NCBI RefSeq assembly: GCF_000153725.1
Contig: NZ_DS022276.1
Location: 3,836,126-3,900,125 of the forward strand
DNA: 64,000 bases
Direction: 5' to 3'
Source of the DNA: Salipiger bermudensis HTCC2601
Lineage (GTDB): Bacteria; Pseudomonadota; Alphaproteobacteria; Rhodobacterales; Rhodobacteraceae
Made by a program: the position numbers and the translations under genes. Each line of letters opens with the position of its first letter. Position 1 is the stretch's first letter. This document shows, piece after piece, positions 54,856 to 62,697 of the stretch. Below the pieces are notes generated by a model. The model was not told the origin of the DNA, ran no database searches, and worked only from the letters and a program-made list of their open reading frames with translations.

Positions 54856-56040
54856 ATGTTCGTACCCTTCTTCGAAACCCTTCGCGCCGCTCAGGTGCCG
54901 GTCTCGCTTCGCGAGTATCTGACCTTTCTCGAGGCCATGCGCGCAGGTCTGGCGACCTATGACGTGGAGGGGTTCTACTACCTCGCACGCAGCGCCATGG
55001 TGAAGGACGAGCGCCATCTCGACCGCTTCGACCAGGCCTTTGCCCACAGTTTCAAGGGGCTCGAAAAGATCGGGCTGGAGCAGATGCTCGAAGCGGTGGA
55101 GCTGCCCGAAGACTGGCTGCGCAAGATGGCCGAGAAGCACCTCACCGAAGAAGAGAAGCGCGAGATCGAGGCGCTTGGCGGTTTCGACAAGCTCATGGAA
55201 ACGCTGCAGGAGCGTCTCAAGGAGCAGCAGGGCCGGCACCAGGGCGGCAACAAGTGGGTCGGCACCGCCGGCACCTCGCCCTTCGGTGCCTACGGCTACA
55301 ACCCCGAGGGCGTGCGCATCGGTCAGAAGGAGAGCCGGCACCAGCGCGCGGTCAAGGTCTGGGACAAGCGCGAGTTCAGGAACCTCGACGACAGCGTCGA
55401 GCTTGGCACCCGCAACATCAAGGTGGCGCTGAAACGGCTGCGCCGCTGGGCCCGCGACGGGGCGCAGGACGAGCTCGATCTCGACGGCACCATCCGTGCC
55501 ACCGCCGAGCACGGCTATCTCGACGTCAAGACAAGGCCCGAGCGCCGCAACGCGGTGAAGCTGCTCCTGTTCTTCGACATCGGCGGCTCGATGGATCCGC
55601 ATATCAAGGTGGTCGAAGAGCTGTTCTCGGCGGCGCGCTCGGAGTTCAAGCATCTCGAGCACTACTACTTCCACAACTGCCTCTACGAGGGCCTGTGGCG
55701 CGACAACCGGCGGCGCTGGGACCAGCAGACCGCGACCTGGGACGTGCTCAACACCTACGGCTCGGACTACAAGTGCATCTTCGTCGGCGACGCCTCGATG
55801 AGCCCCTACGAGATCGCCTATCCGGGCGGCGCCAACGAGCACTGGAACCAGGAGGCCGGTCAGGTCTGGCTCGAGCGCGCCCGAGCGCAATGGCCGGACC
55901 ACCTGTGGATCAACCCGGTGCCCGAGCGGCACTGGCCCTATACCCAGAGCATCGGCATGATCCGCGAGATCTTTGACGACCGCATGGTGCCTATGACACT
56001 GGACGGGATCGAGCGCGGCATGAAGGAGCTGTCGCGATGA
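54856..56040 (+). CDS. VWA domain protein, CoxE-like (second paralogue)
   Basis: 394 residues, soluble. The N-terminus MFVPFFETLRAAQVPVSLREYLTFLEAM resembles CoxE-like proteins. A charged middle region precedes a VWA-like domain whose MIDAS reads DIGGSMD instead of DxSxS, so the first serine is replaced by glycine. GGNKWVGTAGTSPFGAYGYNPEG is a conserved stretch. Family members act with MoxR ATPases, but none is here. The stop overlaps the next gene (ATGA), which encodes a BadF-type kinase. Confidence 0.87.
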   Translation: MFVPFFETLRAAQVPVSLREYLTFLEAMRAGLATYDVEGFYYLARSAMVKDERHLDRFDQAFAHSFKGLEKIGLEQMLEAVELPEDWLRKMAEKHLTEEEKREIEALGGFDKLMETLQERLKEQQGRHQGGNKWVGTAGTSPFGAYGYNPEGVRIGQKESRHQRAVKVWDKREFRNLDDSVELGTRNIKVALKRLRRWARDGAQDELDLDGTIRATAEHGYLDVKTRPERRNAVKLLLFFDIGGSMDPHIKVVEELFSAARSEFKHLEHYYFHNCLYEGLWRDNRRRWDQQTATWDVLNTYGSDYKCIFVGDASMSPYEIAYPGGANEHWNQEAGQVWLERARAQWPDHLWINPVPERHWPYTQSIGMIREIFDDRMVPMTLDGIERGMKELSR

Positions 56041-56882
56041 TCCTCGCGGTGGATGGCGGCGGCTCGACCTGCCGGGTGGCGCTGGAGCACGCCGGCAGCC
56101 GCCACGTGGTCAGCCTTGGTGCCGCCAACGTGACCAGCGATTTCGACGGCGCCGTGGCGCGCATCACCGAAGGTATTCAGGCGGTGTCGCAGGCGGCCGG
56201 GCTGAGCCCGGAGGCGCTGCGCGCCTGCCCGGCCTATCTCGGGCTTGCCGGGGTCACCGGCCCGGCGCTGGCCGACACAGTGGCACGCGCCCTGCCCCTC
56301 AACCACGCGGTGGTCGAAGAGGATCGCCGCGCCGCGGTGGTGGGTGCGCTGGGGCGCGTGACCGGCTGCGTGGCCGGGCTTGGCACCGGCAGCTTCCTCG
56401 CACGGCAGGATGGCGACAACTTCCGCAGCATCGGCGGCTATGGCCTGGTGCTCGGCGACGAGGCCTCGGCGGCGTGGCTCGGCCGCGAACTTCTGATCTA
56501 TACGTTGCGCGCCCATGACCGGCTCGAGGCACACACCCCGGTGAGCAAGGCGCTGCTCGATGATCTGGGCGGCGCGCCCGGTGTCATCGCCTTCGCCGCG
56601 AGCGCCACGCCGGAACGCTTCGGCCAGCTCGCGCCGCGGATCACGCAGGCGCCCGACGATCCCGCGGCGGCGCTGCAGATGCGGCGCGGCACAGCCTATG
56701 TGGCGACCGGTCTCAACGCGCTCGGCTGGCGCCCGGAAGAGCCGATCTGCCTGATCGGCGGCGTCGCGGGCGCCTATGCCGACTGGCTGCCCAAGGAGAT
56801 GGCGGAAGCGCTGCGGCCCGCCGAAGGCAGCGCGCTCGACGGCGCGCTGGCGCTGGCGCGGCGGCTGGCGCCGGTGGCCTGA
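56037..56882 (+). CDS. BadF/BadG family ATPase, probable N-acetylglucosamine kinase
   Basis: 281 residues of the ASKHA (actin-like) ATPase fold: phosphate-1 loop ILAVDGGGSTCRVAL at 2-16, GAANVTSD, and phosphate-2 region VAGLGTGSFLARQ with the following GGYGLVLGDEASAAWLGRELL. This pattern fits the BadF/BadG/BcrA/BcrD family, whose bacterial members of this size are often N-acetylglucosamine kinases. Start inside the stop of the CoxE-like gene. It converges on the GST gene with an 18-base gap. Confidence 0.85.
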   Translation: MILAVDGGGSTCRVALEHAGSRHVVSLGAANVTSDFDGAVARITEGIQAVSQAAGLSPEALRACPAYLGLAGVTGPALADTVARALPLNHAVVEEDRRAAVVGALGRVTGCVAGLGTGSFLARQDGDNFRSIGGYGLVLGDEASAAWLGRELLIYTLRAHDRLEAHTPVSKALLDDLGGAPGVIAFAASATPERFGQLAPRITQAPDDPAAALQMRRGTAYVATGLNALGWRPEEPICLIGGVAGAYADWLPKEMAEALRPAEGSALDGALALARRLAPVA

Positions 56883-56900
56883 GACCCCGCGGCCCGAGGC

Positions 56901-57554
56901 CTAGAACTCGACCTCGAGCTCCTCGATCTCTTCCGGCTCGGCCAGCGCGCCGGAGATCCAGTCCTGCATCGGGGCCCAGTCGAGCACCGTGTCGATATAG
57001 GCCTCGAGCCGGTCGTCGAGAGTCACCGCGTAGGTGCGGAAGCGGGTGCAGACCGGCGCGTACATGGCATCGGCCACGGTGGGCCGGCCGAACAGGAACG
57101 GCCCGTCATAGGTGTCGAGGCAATCGTGCCAGATTGTCTTGACCCGCTCCACGTCTGGGCGCGCACCCGAGAAGATCTTGAAGCGCTCCTGACGGGCTTT
57201 GAGATTCATCGGCAGCGCAGAGCGCAGGTTGTAGAACCCCGAATGCATCTCGCCCGAGATCGCGCGGCAATGGGCGCGCCGCGCCACGTCCTTCGGGTAG
57301 AGCCCGGCATCGGGGAAGGCCTCGTTGAGATACTCGGCGATGGCCAGCGTGTCCCAGACCTGCACCTTGCCGTGGGTCAGGCGCGGCACACGCACCGTGG
57401 GCGACAGCAGCAGCAGTTCCTGGCGCATCTCGGCATCGGAAGGATCGACCGGCGCCTCGTCGAAATCGAGCCCGGACATCTTGCACAGAAGCCAGCCCCG
57501 CAGCGACCAGGACGAGTAGTTCTTCGATGAAATCGTGAGCGTTGCCTTGGCCAT
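56901..57554 (-). CDS. Glutathione S-transferase family protein
   Basis: 217 residues from ATG 57554 (MAKATLTISSKNYSSWSLRGWLL). The N-terminal thioredoxin-fold domain has the SSWSLRGW segment typical of one GST group and VRVPRLTHGKVQVWDTLAIAEYLNEAFP, the cis-Pro and glutathione-binding region. The all-helical C-terminal domain follows (FLFGRPTVADAMYAPV). Substrate unknown. It is divergent from phaZ. Confidence 0.9.
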   Translation of the reverse strand: MAKATLTISSKNYSSWSLRGWLLCKMSGLDFDEAPVDPSDAEMRQELLLLSPTVRVPRLTHGKVQVWDTLAIAEYLNEAFPDAGLYPKDVARRAHCRAISGEMHSGFYNLRSALPMNLKARQERFKIFSGARPDVERVKTIWHDCLDTYDGPFLFGRPTVADAMYAPVCTRFRTYAVTLDDRLEAYIDTVLDWAPMQDWISGALAEPEEIEELEVEF

Positions 57555-57584
57555 GCTCCCCCCGTTGCTGACGTGATGCTGCAC

Positions 57585-57605
57585 TGCGACATGATTTTTG
57601 TCGCA
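57585..57605. promoter_or_regulatory. Inverted repeat upstream of phaZ
   Basis: TGCGACA (57585-57591) and TGTCGCA (57599-57605) form a perfect 7-bp inverted repeat with a 7-base spacer in the gap between the divergent GST and phaZ genes. TGC-rich dyads bind PhaR in some PHB producers, so this may be a PhaR site, but the match is only suggestive. Confidence 0.35.
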
Positions 57606-57657
57606 TGGCCCCCGGGTTCTGGCTAGCGTTTTCACAGCAAGGGAGGGTTTCGACACC

Positions 57658-58869
57658 GTGCTGTACGCCACCTACCAGGGGTTTGATGATTTAATCGCCC
57701 CTTTTCGAACCGCCGCGCTTACCGCGATGGCCTTCGCCCCAAGAGGCCCCGGCCCCTTCGCCGACCTGATCCGCAAGAACGCCGCGCTGGCCGAGATGAT
57801 CTCGCGCTTCCAGCTGACCCACGAGCGACCGGGCTTTGGCATCTCCTCGGTGCGGGTCGAGAACCGCGACGTGCCGGTGACCGAGGAGGTGGTGCTCGAC
57901 CTGCCCTTCGGCAATCTTCTGCGCTTCCGCAAGGACATCGACACCGCCCAGCCCAAGGTGCTGGTGACGGCGCCGCTCTCGGGCCATTTCGCCACCCTGC
58001 TGGCGGGCACGGTGAAGACCCTGCTGCGCGACCACGATGTCTATATCACCGACTGGAAGAACGCCCGCGACGTGCCGCGCGATGCCGGTGAGTTTGGCGT
58101 CGAGGATTACGTCGACTACGTGATCCGCTTCATGGAACAGATCGGCCCCGGCGGTCACGTGCTCGCGGTCTGCCAGCCCTGCGTGCAGGCCCTCGCGGCG
58201 GTGGCGGTGATGTCCGAGGACCGCAACCCGGCGACGCCGCGCTCGATGACGCTGATGGCGGGCCCGGTGGACGTGCGCGAGAGCCCGACCACGGTGAACG
58301 AGCTGGCGCAGGACAAGCCGCTCGGCTGGTTCGAGCGCAACGTGATCTCGACGGTGCCGTTCCGCTATCCGGGCGCCGGGCGGCGGGTCTATCCCGGTTT
58401 CGTGCAGCTCACCGCCTTCATGTCGATGAACATGGAGCGGCACCAGGCGCAGCACCGCAAGCTCTACGATCATCTCGCCGCCGGAGAGGACACGGAAGCA
58501 GGCCGGATCAAGGCGTTCTATGACGAGTATTTCGCAGTGCTGGACCTCACCGAGGAGTTCTACATCGAGACCATCGACCGGGTGTTCCAGCGCGCCGAGC
58601 TCGCCACAGGCGATTTCAGCTTTCGCGGCCGCAAGGTCGACCCGTCGAAGATCCGCAACACCGCGCTGCTGACCGTCGAGGGCGGACGCGACGACATCTG
58701 CGGGCTCGGCCAGACCACCGCGGCGCATGATCTGTGCTCGACGCTGAGGCCGCACCTCAAGCGCCACCACCTGCAGGCCAATGTCGGCCATTACGGCGTG
58801 TTCAACGGCCGCCGCTGGGAGAACGAGATCTACCCGGTGGTGCGCAACATGATCCTCGCAATGGAGTGA
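57658..58869 (+). CDS. phaZ: Intracellular polyhydroxyalkanoate depolymerase
   Basis: Breaks down stored polyhydroxybutyrate, 403 residues from GTG 57658 with GGGAGG upstream; an ATG 60 bases earlier is in frame but lies in the regulatory region. The alpha/beta-hydrolase nucleophile elbow reads AVCQPC, so the nucleophile is Cys 172 instead of Ser, as in Ralstonia-type intracellular PhaZ. DHDVYITDWKNARDVP and the late EGGRDDIC and VGHYGVFNGRRW segments supply the Asp and His. No other pha genes are in the window. Confidence 0.93.
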   Translation: MLYATYQGFDDLIAPFRTAALTAMAFAPRGPGPFADLIRKNAALAEMISRFQLTHERPGFGISSVRVENRDVPVTEEVVLDLPFGNLLRFRKDIDTAQPKVLVTAPLSGHFATLLAGTVKTLLRDHDVYITDWKNARDVPRDAGEFGVEDYVDYVIRFMEQIGPGGHVLAVCQPCVQALAAVAVMSEDRNPATPRSMTLMAGPVDVRESPTTVNELAQDKPLGWFERNVISTVPFRYPGAGRRVYPGFVQLTAFMSMNMERHQAQHRKLYDHLAAGEDTEAGRIKAFYDEYFAVLDLTEEFYIETIDRVFQRAELATGDFSFRGRKVDPSKIRNTALLTVEGGRDDICGLGQTTAAHDLCSTLRPHLKRHHLQANVGHYGVFNGRRWENEIYPVVRNMILAME

Positions 58870-59105
58870 GCCGGTCGCGTCCCGCGCCGCTTCGGGCTCA
58901 TTGGCTGGCACGCGCGTATACGCTGGCCGCTGATAGGTCCGATGGCCGATATGGCCCTGCGCCAAGCAATAATGCGCCTTCACAGGTCGCGCTACGTGCT
59001 CAGCGTCCCTTTGCGCCCCGTGCGTCTGCGAAGGGGCACGCCCTATCCATCTCGCCTGATGCGATCCAAAAAGGCGCACGTCAGGGGGCGGTGCATCGAA
59101 GGGAA

Positions 59106-59181
<76 letters not shown>

Positions 59182-59190
59182 GGTGCGCGC

Positions 59191-59219
59191 GGTTTAGCCA
59201 AGCGCGCGGCGCAGTTCAA
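59191..59219 (-). promoter_or_regulatory. Promoter of tRNA-Val(TAC)
   Basis: On the leftward strand, TTGAAC (59219-59214) and TAAACC (59196-59191) with a 17-base spacer, ending 10 bases before the tRNA. The -35 region overlaps the last codons of soxR. Confidence 0.55.
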
Positions 59220-59713
59220 GTCGCTTTGCGCAGCCGGCGCTCACGTGCGATCCAGGTGCGCGGTCCCGGCCCCTCCCGGCCCTTCCTGTCATCGGGGTTA
59301 TAGAGCGGGCAGGTCTCCATGGACAGGCAGCCACAGCCGATGCAGCCATCGAGATCGTCGCGAAGCGCCTCAAGCCGGGCAATGCGGGCGTCGAGCTCGC
59401 GACTCCAGTCCTCGGACACGGCCTGCCACTCCGCCTTGTTCGGCGCCCGGCCCTTCGGCAGCCGCGCCAGCATGGCGCGGATCTCCGCCAGAGGGATGCC
59501 CAGCGATTGCGCCACCCGGATCACCGCCACCCGGCGCAGCTCGCGACGGTCGTAGCGGCGGTGATTGGCGGGCGTGCGCCAGCTCTCGATCAGGCCCTCG
59601 GATTCGTAGAAATGCAGCGTCGAGACCGCGACGCCGGCGCGGGCAGCCATCTCTCCGACCGAAAGGTCGTTGGGGCGCACCGGCGCGCCGCGGCGGGAAG
59701 CAGGGAGAGACAT
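59216..59713 (-). CDS. soxR: Redox-sensitive regulator SoxR
   Basis: MerR-family activator with a [2Fe-2S] sensor, 165 residues. The HTH (DLSVGEMAARAGVAVSTLHFYESEGLI) is followed by a dimer helix and the four-Cys SoxR motif CX2CXCX5C at C124, C127, C129, C135. Start at 59713 with the divergent SoxR-box promoter 6 bases away. In enterobacteria SoxR controls soxS; in most other bacteria it controls a few small sets of genes directly, and here the adjacent target is the DUF1127-like gene. Confidence 0.96.
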   Translation of the reverse strand: MSLPASRRGAPVRPNDLSVGEMAARAGVAVSTLHFYESEGLIESWRTPANHRRYDRRELRRVAVIRVAQSLGIPLAEIRAMLARLPKGRAPNKAEWQAVSEDWSRELDARIARLEALRDDLDGCIGCGCLSMETCPLYNPDDRKGREGPGPRTWIARERRLRKAT

Positions 59714-59719
59714 GAGCGC

Positions 59720-59750
59720 TTGACCTCAAGTGAGCTTGAGGAAGCAGGTT
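59720..59750 (+). promoter_or_regulatory. SoxR-box promoter driving the small DUF1127-like gene
   Basis: TTGACC (59720-59725) and CAGGTT (59745-59750) with a 19-base spacer. Inside it is CCTCAAGTGAGCTTGAGG (59724-59741), with 7-bp arms identical to the E. coli soxS operator (CCTCAAG / CTTGAGG). Spacing and dyad fit SoxR activation in the rightward direction. Confidence 0.8.
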
Positions 59751-59786
59751 GGCCGATATCGACCGAATCTGCAAGGAGACCCGCCC

Positions 59787-59984
59787 ATGTCGACCCCAAT
59801 CCGCATCATCGGCCTGCGCCCGATCCGTCTGCGCCTGCTTGGCCCCTTGCGGGCATGGCTGCGCGCCCGCCATGCCCGCAAGCGGCTGGCACAGCTGCGC
59901 CGCAGCCCGGCCCTGGTCCGCGATATCGGGCTGACAACACACCCCGAGCCACTGGACCCGCCACGGCCGCCTGAACGGTGGTGA
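59787..59984 (+). CDS. Small DUF1127-like protein under SoxR control
   Basis: 65 residues, basic and Arg-rich, from ATG 59787 with AAGGAG at 59772. The C-terminal RKRLAQLRRSPALVRDIGLT resembles the end of DUF1127 proteins (LxxLxxxLLRDIGL), which in alphaproteobacteria bind RNA and affect phosphate and stress metabolism. It has no Cys and no membrane helix. The SoxR box ends 46 bases upstream, so it should be induced by redox-cycling compounds. Family assignment is from the short C-terminal match only. Confidence 0.7.
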   Translation: MSTPIRIIGLRPIRLRLLGPLRAWLRARHARKRLAQLRRSPALVRDIGLTTHPEPLDPPRPPERW

Positions 59985-60117
59985 GCCACGCGACGCAGCC
60001 AGCCAAACCGCGCCACGCTCTTCAGCGCTCCGCCCGCCGCGACGCGCTTTGCCTGTCGGGACTCGAGGACAGCGCCCGGACCGGGCGCGTTGCGCAGGAA
60101 AACCTTGGGCCAGAACG

Positions 60118-60156
60118 AAAAAGGGCGCGCTCGATCCGGTTGGAGAGCGCGCCCTT
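60118..60156 (-). terminator. Intrinsic terminator of tRNA-Val(CAC)
   Basis: On the leftward strand a perfect 12-bp stem, AAGGGCGCGCTC / GAGCGCGCCCTT, with a 12-base loop, is followed by a run of five T (60118-60122, partly in the stem). It lies 9 bases beyond the tRNA 3' end. Confidence 0.85.
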
Positions 60157-60164
60157 CAGAAGAA

Positions 60165-60239
60165 TGGTGGGTGATAAGAGATTTGAACTCCTGACATCTT
60201 CGATGTGAACGAAGCGCTCTACCACTGAGCTAATCACCC
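60165..60239 (-). tRNA. tRNA-Val (anticodon CAC)
   Basis: 75 bases on the leftward strand including encoded CCA. Acceptor GGGTGAT / ATCACCC, anticodon stem CTTCG / CGAAG around loop TTCACAT (anticodon CAC), T-arm with TTCAAAT. It is a close paralogue of the tRNA-Val(TAC) about 1 kb away. The promoter at 60250-60278 and the terminator at 60118-60156 make it a complete single-gene unit. Confidence 0.95.
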
Positions 60240-60249
60240 GGTAGCGGGT

Positions 60250-60278
60250 CTAATAAGAGAAGCCGCCGAGAGGTGCAA
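60250..60278 (-). promoter_or_regulatory. Promoter of tRNA-Val(CAC)
   Basis: On the leftward strand TTGCAC (60278-60273) and TATTAG (60255-60250) with a 17-base spacer, ending 11 bases before the tRNA. Confidence 0.6.
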
Positions 60279-60351
60279 GAGGGCAATCGCAGGATTTTCC
60301 GCGAAATCTCTGCCCCCCCCCGCGCGCTGCCGTTGCGGCAGCCCCCGGGGC

Positions 60352-60777
60352 TTAGTCTTCAGCGGCTTCGGGGCCCTCGCCGGCACTGCCGGGTCGCTGT
60401 GGCGCGTTCTGACGCAGCCGCGCGTTGATCACGCGCTTCTCGCCCCGGGTCTTGATGTTGCTGACCTTGAGTTTGCCGAAGGGCTCCAGCCGCAGCTCTC
60501 GGCCCTCGGCCAGCGCCTCGCCGAGAATCGCCAGCGCCGCCTCGACCGATGGCTTTGCCTCGCGCTTCTTGACCCCGCAGCGCGCCACCACCCGGTCGAC
60601 CAGCTCCTTCTTGTCGAGTTCCCCGGACGCCGCGCCACCGACCGACGCATCGGGTGCTGCGTCGGGATCATCCGGTACGGTCTCGAGGGATGGCACGACG
60701 TCCGCCTCCTCGGCGTCGCACGCCTCGGTCGCGGTGGCCACGGATGCGCTGCGCTGCGCCTTGCTGCTGTATGTCAT
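60352..60777 (-). CDS. HU-family DNA-binding protein with acidic N-terminal extension
   Basis: 141 residues. Residues about 54-125 match the HU/IHF fold: DKKELVDRVVARCGVKKREAKPSVEAALAILGEALAEGRELRLEPFGKLKVSNIKTRGEKRVINARLRQ, although the usual DNA-arm proline motif is not obvious. The first 50 residues are an acidic, low-complexity extension (EACDAEEADVVP, PDDPDAAPD). This differs from standard 90-residue HU. Such proteins are found in Rhodobacteraceae; the role is not known to me. It diverges from the polyol operon. Confidence 0.8.
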   Translation of the reverse strand: MTYSSKAQRSASVATATEACDAEEADVVPSLETVPDDPDAAPDASVGGAASGELDKKELVDRVVARCGVKKREAKPSVEAALAILGEALAEGRELRLEPFGKLKVSNIKTRGEKRVINARLRQNAPQRPGSAGEGPEAAED

Positions 60778-60953
60778 GGCGATCCAGTTCCGGTTGAGGG
60801 CGACCCGCCCAGAAAACTCTCCATATGAGAATATTAACCAATTCAGACCCCACTGAACAGGGCGCGGCGGATGGGGCAGAGGAAAGATGCCGTCGTCGCC
60901 CGCTCTGGTGCCGCCAGCGGCGCTCGGCTACACCGAGGCCAAGGGGGAGCCAC

Positions 60954-61652
60954 ATGCCAGAGATCCAACTCGTCATCTTCGACTTCGACGGTGTCGTCGT
61001 CGACAGCGAGGTCATCAGTGCCCGGATGCTGGTGGCTGAGCTGGCCGAGTATGGCGTCAGCATCGACCTGCCCTACGTGGCGCAGCACTTCCTCGGGCGC
61101 AGCTACCCGGTGGTGCTCGAGCAGATCCGGCGCGAGTTCGCGATCACCCTGCCCCGGGGATTCGAGGCCGATTACCGCGCCCGGCTGGTCGCGGCCTTCC
61201 GCGACGGGCTGCGCGTGATGCCAGGGCTGACCGAAACGCTCGAGGCGCTCCGCGTGCCCTATGGCATTGCCACCAGCTCGAGCCCGGCGCGGGTGGCGCA
61301 GTCGATGGAGATCGTGGGCCTGACGCGATTTTTCGACGGGCGCATCACCACCGCCGCCGAGGTGACGCATGGCAAGCCGGCCCCAGACCTGCCGCTCAGG
61401 GCGGCAGAGAAGGCCGGAATCGCGCCGGAAAACTGCCTACTGATCGAGGATTCACTGGCCGGGATCCGCGCCGGCCTCGCGGCGGGAATGCAGGTCTGGC
61501 AATTCACCGGCGGCAGCCATTTCGCGGGCATGGTGCCGCCTTCGGCACCGGATGCCCTGCCGCATCAAGCATTTGCCAAATTCTCCGAGCTCGCGCATCT
61601 TGCCCCGCAGCTTCTGACAGCGGCACAGACGAAGGGACCGGCGCATGAGTGA
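60954..61652 (+). CDS. HAD-family hydrolase (beta-phosphoglucomutase-like)
   Basis: 232 residues from ATG 60954 with GGGGGAG upstream. Haloacid dehalogenase motifs: DFDGVVVDSE at about 9-18 (nucleophile and acid Asp), TSSSP (motif II), GKPAPD (motif III Lys) and IEDSLAGIRAGLAAGM (motif IV). The cap domain lies between, as in the beta-phosphoglucomutase/GS1-like subgroup. Its place before a SorC regulator and a SmoE-type transporter suggests a sugar-phosphate substrate in polyol catabolism. It overlaps the next gene by 8 bases. Confidence 0.9.
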   Translation: MPEIQLVIFDFDGVVVDSEVISARMLVAELAEYGVSIDLPYVAQHFLGRSYPVVLEQIRREFAITLPRGFEADYRARLVAAFRDGLRVMPGLTETLEALRVPYGIATSSSPARVAQSMEIVGLTRFFDGRITTAAEVTHGKPAPDLPLRAAEKAGIAPENCLLIEDSLAGIRAGLAAGMQVWQFTGGSHFAGMVPPSAPDALPHQAFAKFSELAHLAPQLLTAAQTKGPAHE

Positions 61653-62592
61653 CGACAGCGAGGCATCCGCCGACGACATCGCGGCCCGCGCCGGCTGGCT
61701 CTACTACGTCGGCGGCCTGCGGCAGGACCAGATCGCGCAGGAGCTGGGCATCTCGCGCCAGCGCGCCCAGCGCATGGTGGCCCGCGCCATGGCCGAGGGT
61801 CTGGTGCGGGTGCGTATCGACCATCCGATCGCCGACTGCCTCGAACTGGAGCGCGCGCTGCGCCGCCAGTATGGGCTCGATCGGGTGCGCGTCGCGCCGG
61901 GGATCGGCTCCGGGCAGGATGCGCCGCGCGCCATCGCCCCCTTCGCCGCGCCCGAGCTCGAGCGCGTGTTCCGAGACCCCGAGCCCAAGCTCGTCGCGCT
62001 TGGCACCGGGCGGATGCTGCGCGCGGTGATCGAGGAAATGCAGGTGCTCCCCGCCAGCCACCACCGGGTGGTCTCGCTGATCGGAAACGTCTCTCCCGAC
62101 GGTTCGGCCTCGTTCTACGAGGTCATCATGCGCATTGCCGACAAGACCGGCGCGCCGCACTACCCGATGTCAGTGCCGGTGATGGCCCGCGATGCCGAGC
62201 ATTTCGAGATCTACCGCAGCCTGCCCCACGTCAAAAGCTCGCGCGCGCTCGGGGCGCAGGCCGACCTGACCATCGTGGGAATCGGCCAGATGGCCGAGGA
62301 CGCGCCGCTCTATGTCGACGGGTTCATCACCGCCGACGAGCTTCACGCGGTGCAGGAGGCCGGCGCGGCGGGCGAGATCTGCGGCCATATCTTCGATTCG
62401 AACGGCCACTATATCGACCATCCCGTCAACAACTTCATGGTCGGCTCGCGCGTGCCCGTGAACGACAATCCGGTGATCTGCATCGCCGGTGGTCCCAGCA
62501 AGATCAAGGCGTTGCGGGCTGCTCTCAAGGGCCGGCTCATCCAAGGCCTGATCACGGACGAACACACCGCCGCCGCTTTGCTCGGCAGCTGA
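61645..62592 (+). CDS. SorC-family sugar-binding transcriptional regulator (SmoC-like)
   Basis: 315 residues. An N-terminal HTH (LYYVGGLRQDQIAQELGISRQRAQRMVARAMAEGLVRVRI) is followed by the SorC sugar-phosphate-binding domain (LVALGTGRMLRAVIEEM, VSLIGNVSPDGSASFYEVIMRIAD, GHIFDSNGHYIDHPVNN, CIAGGPSKIKALRAALKG, LITDEHTAAALL). It probably senses a phosphorylated sugar or polyol and controls the downstream transporter, where two matching palindromes lie at 62641-62673. Start overlaps the HAD gene. Confidence 0.93.
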   Translation: MSDDSEASADDIAARAGWLYYVGGLRQDQIAQELGISRQRAQRMVARAMAEGLVRVRIDHPIADCLELERALRRQYGLDRVRVAPGIGSGQDAPRAIAPFAAPELERVFRDPEPKLVALGTGRMLRAVIEEMQVLPASHHRVVSLIGNVSPDGSASFYEVIMRIADKTGAPHYPMSVPVMARDAEHFEIYRSLPHVKSSRALGAQADLTIVGIGQMAEDAPLYVDGFITADELHAVQEAGAAGEICGHIFDSNGHYIDHPVNNFMVGSRVPVNDNPVICIAGGPSKIKALRAALKGRLIQGLITDEHTAAALLGS

Positions 62593-62617
62593 GCCATGCG
62601 TTGCACGCAAATCAGGC

Positions 62618-62673
62618 TTGACAAGACTCGCGCCCTCATGTGAGCTTTTACTCACTTCTTGAGCATATGCTCA
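62618..62673 (+). promoter_or_regulatory. Promoter and paired TGAGC operators before smoE
   Basis: TTGACA at 62618-62623 is a perfect -35 box, but no good -10 follows at normal spacing. Two related 14-base palindromes lie downstream: TGAGCTTTTACTCA at 62641-62654 and the perfect TGAGCATATGCTCA at 62660-62673, 19 bases from start to start. They are 25-57 bases before the smoE ATG and are likely operators for the SorC regulator encoded just upstream. Confidence 0.6.
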
Positions 62674-62697
62674 GTGTGAAGGTTTGGGAGGACCACC

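Noticed and set aside
59060..59105. Intrinsic terminator of tRNA-Val(TAC)
   Set aside because: A T5 run exists on the leftward strand but the preceding stem is only about four base pairs, too weak to call.
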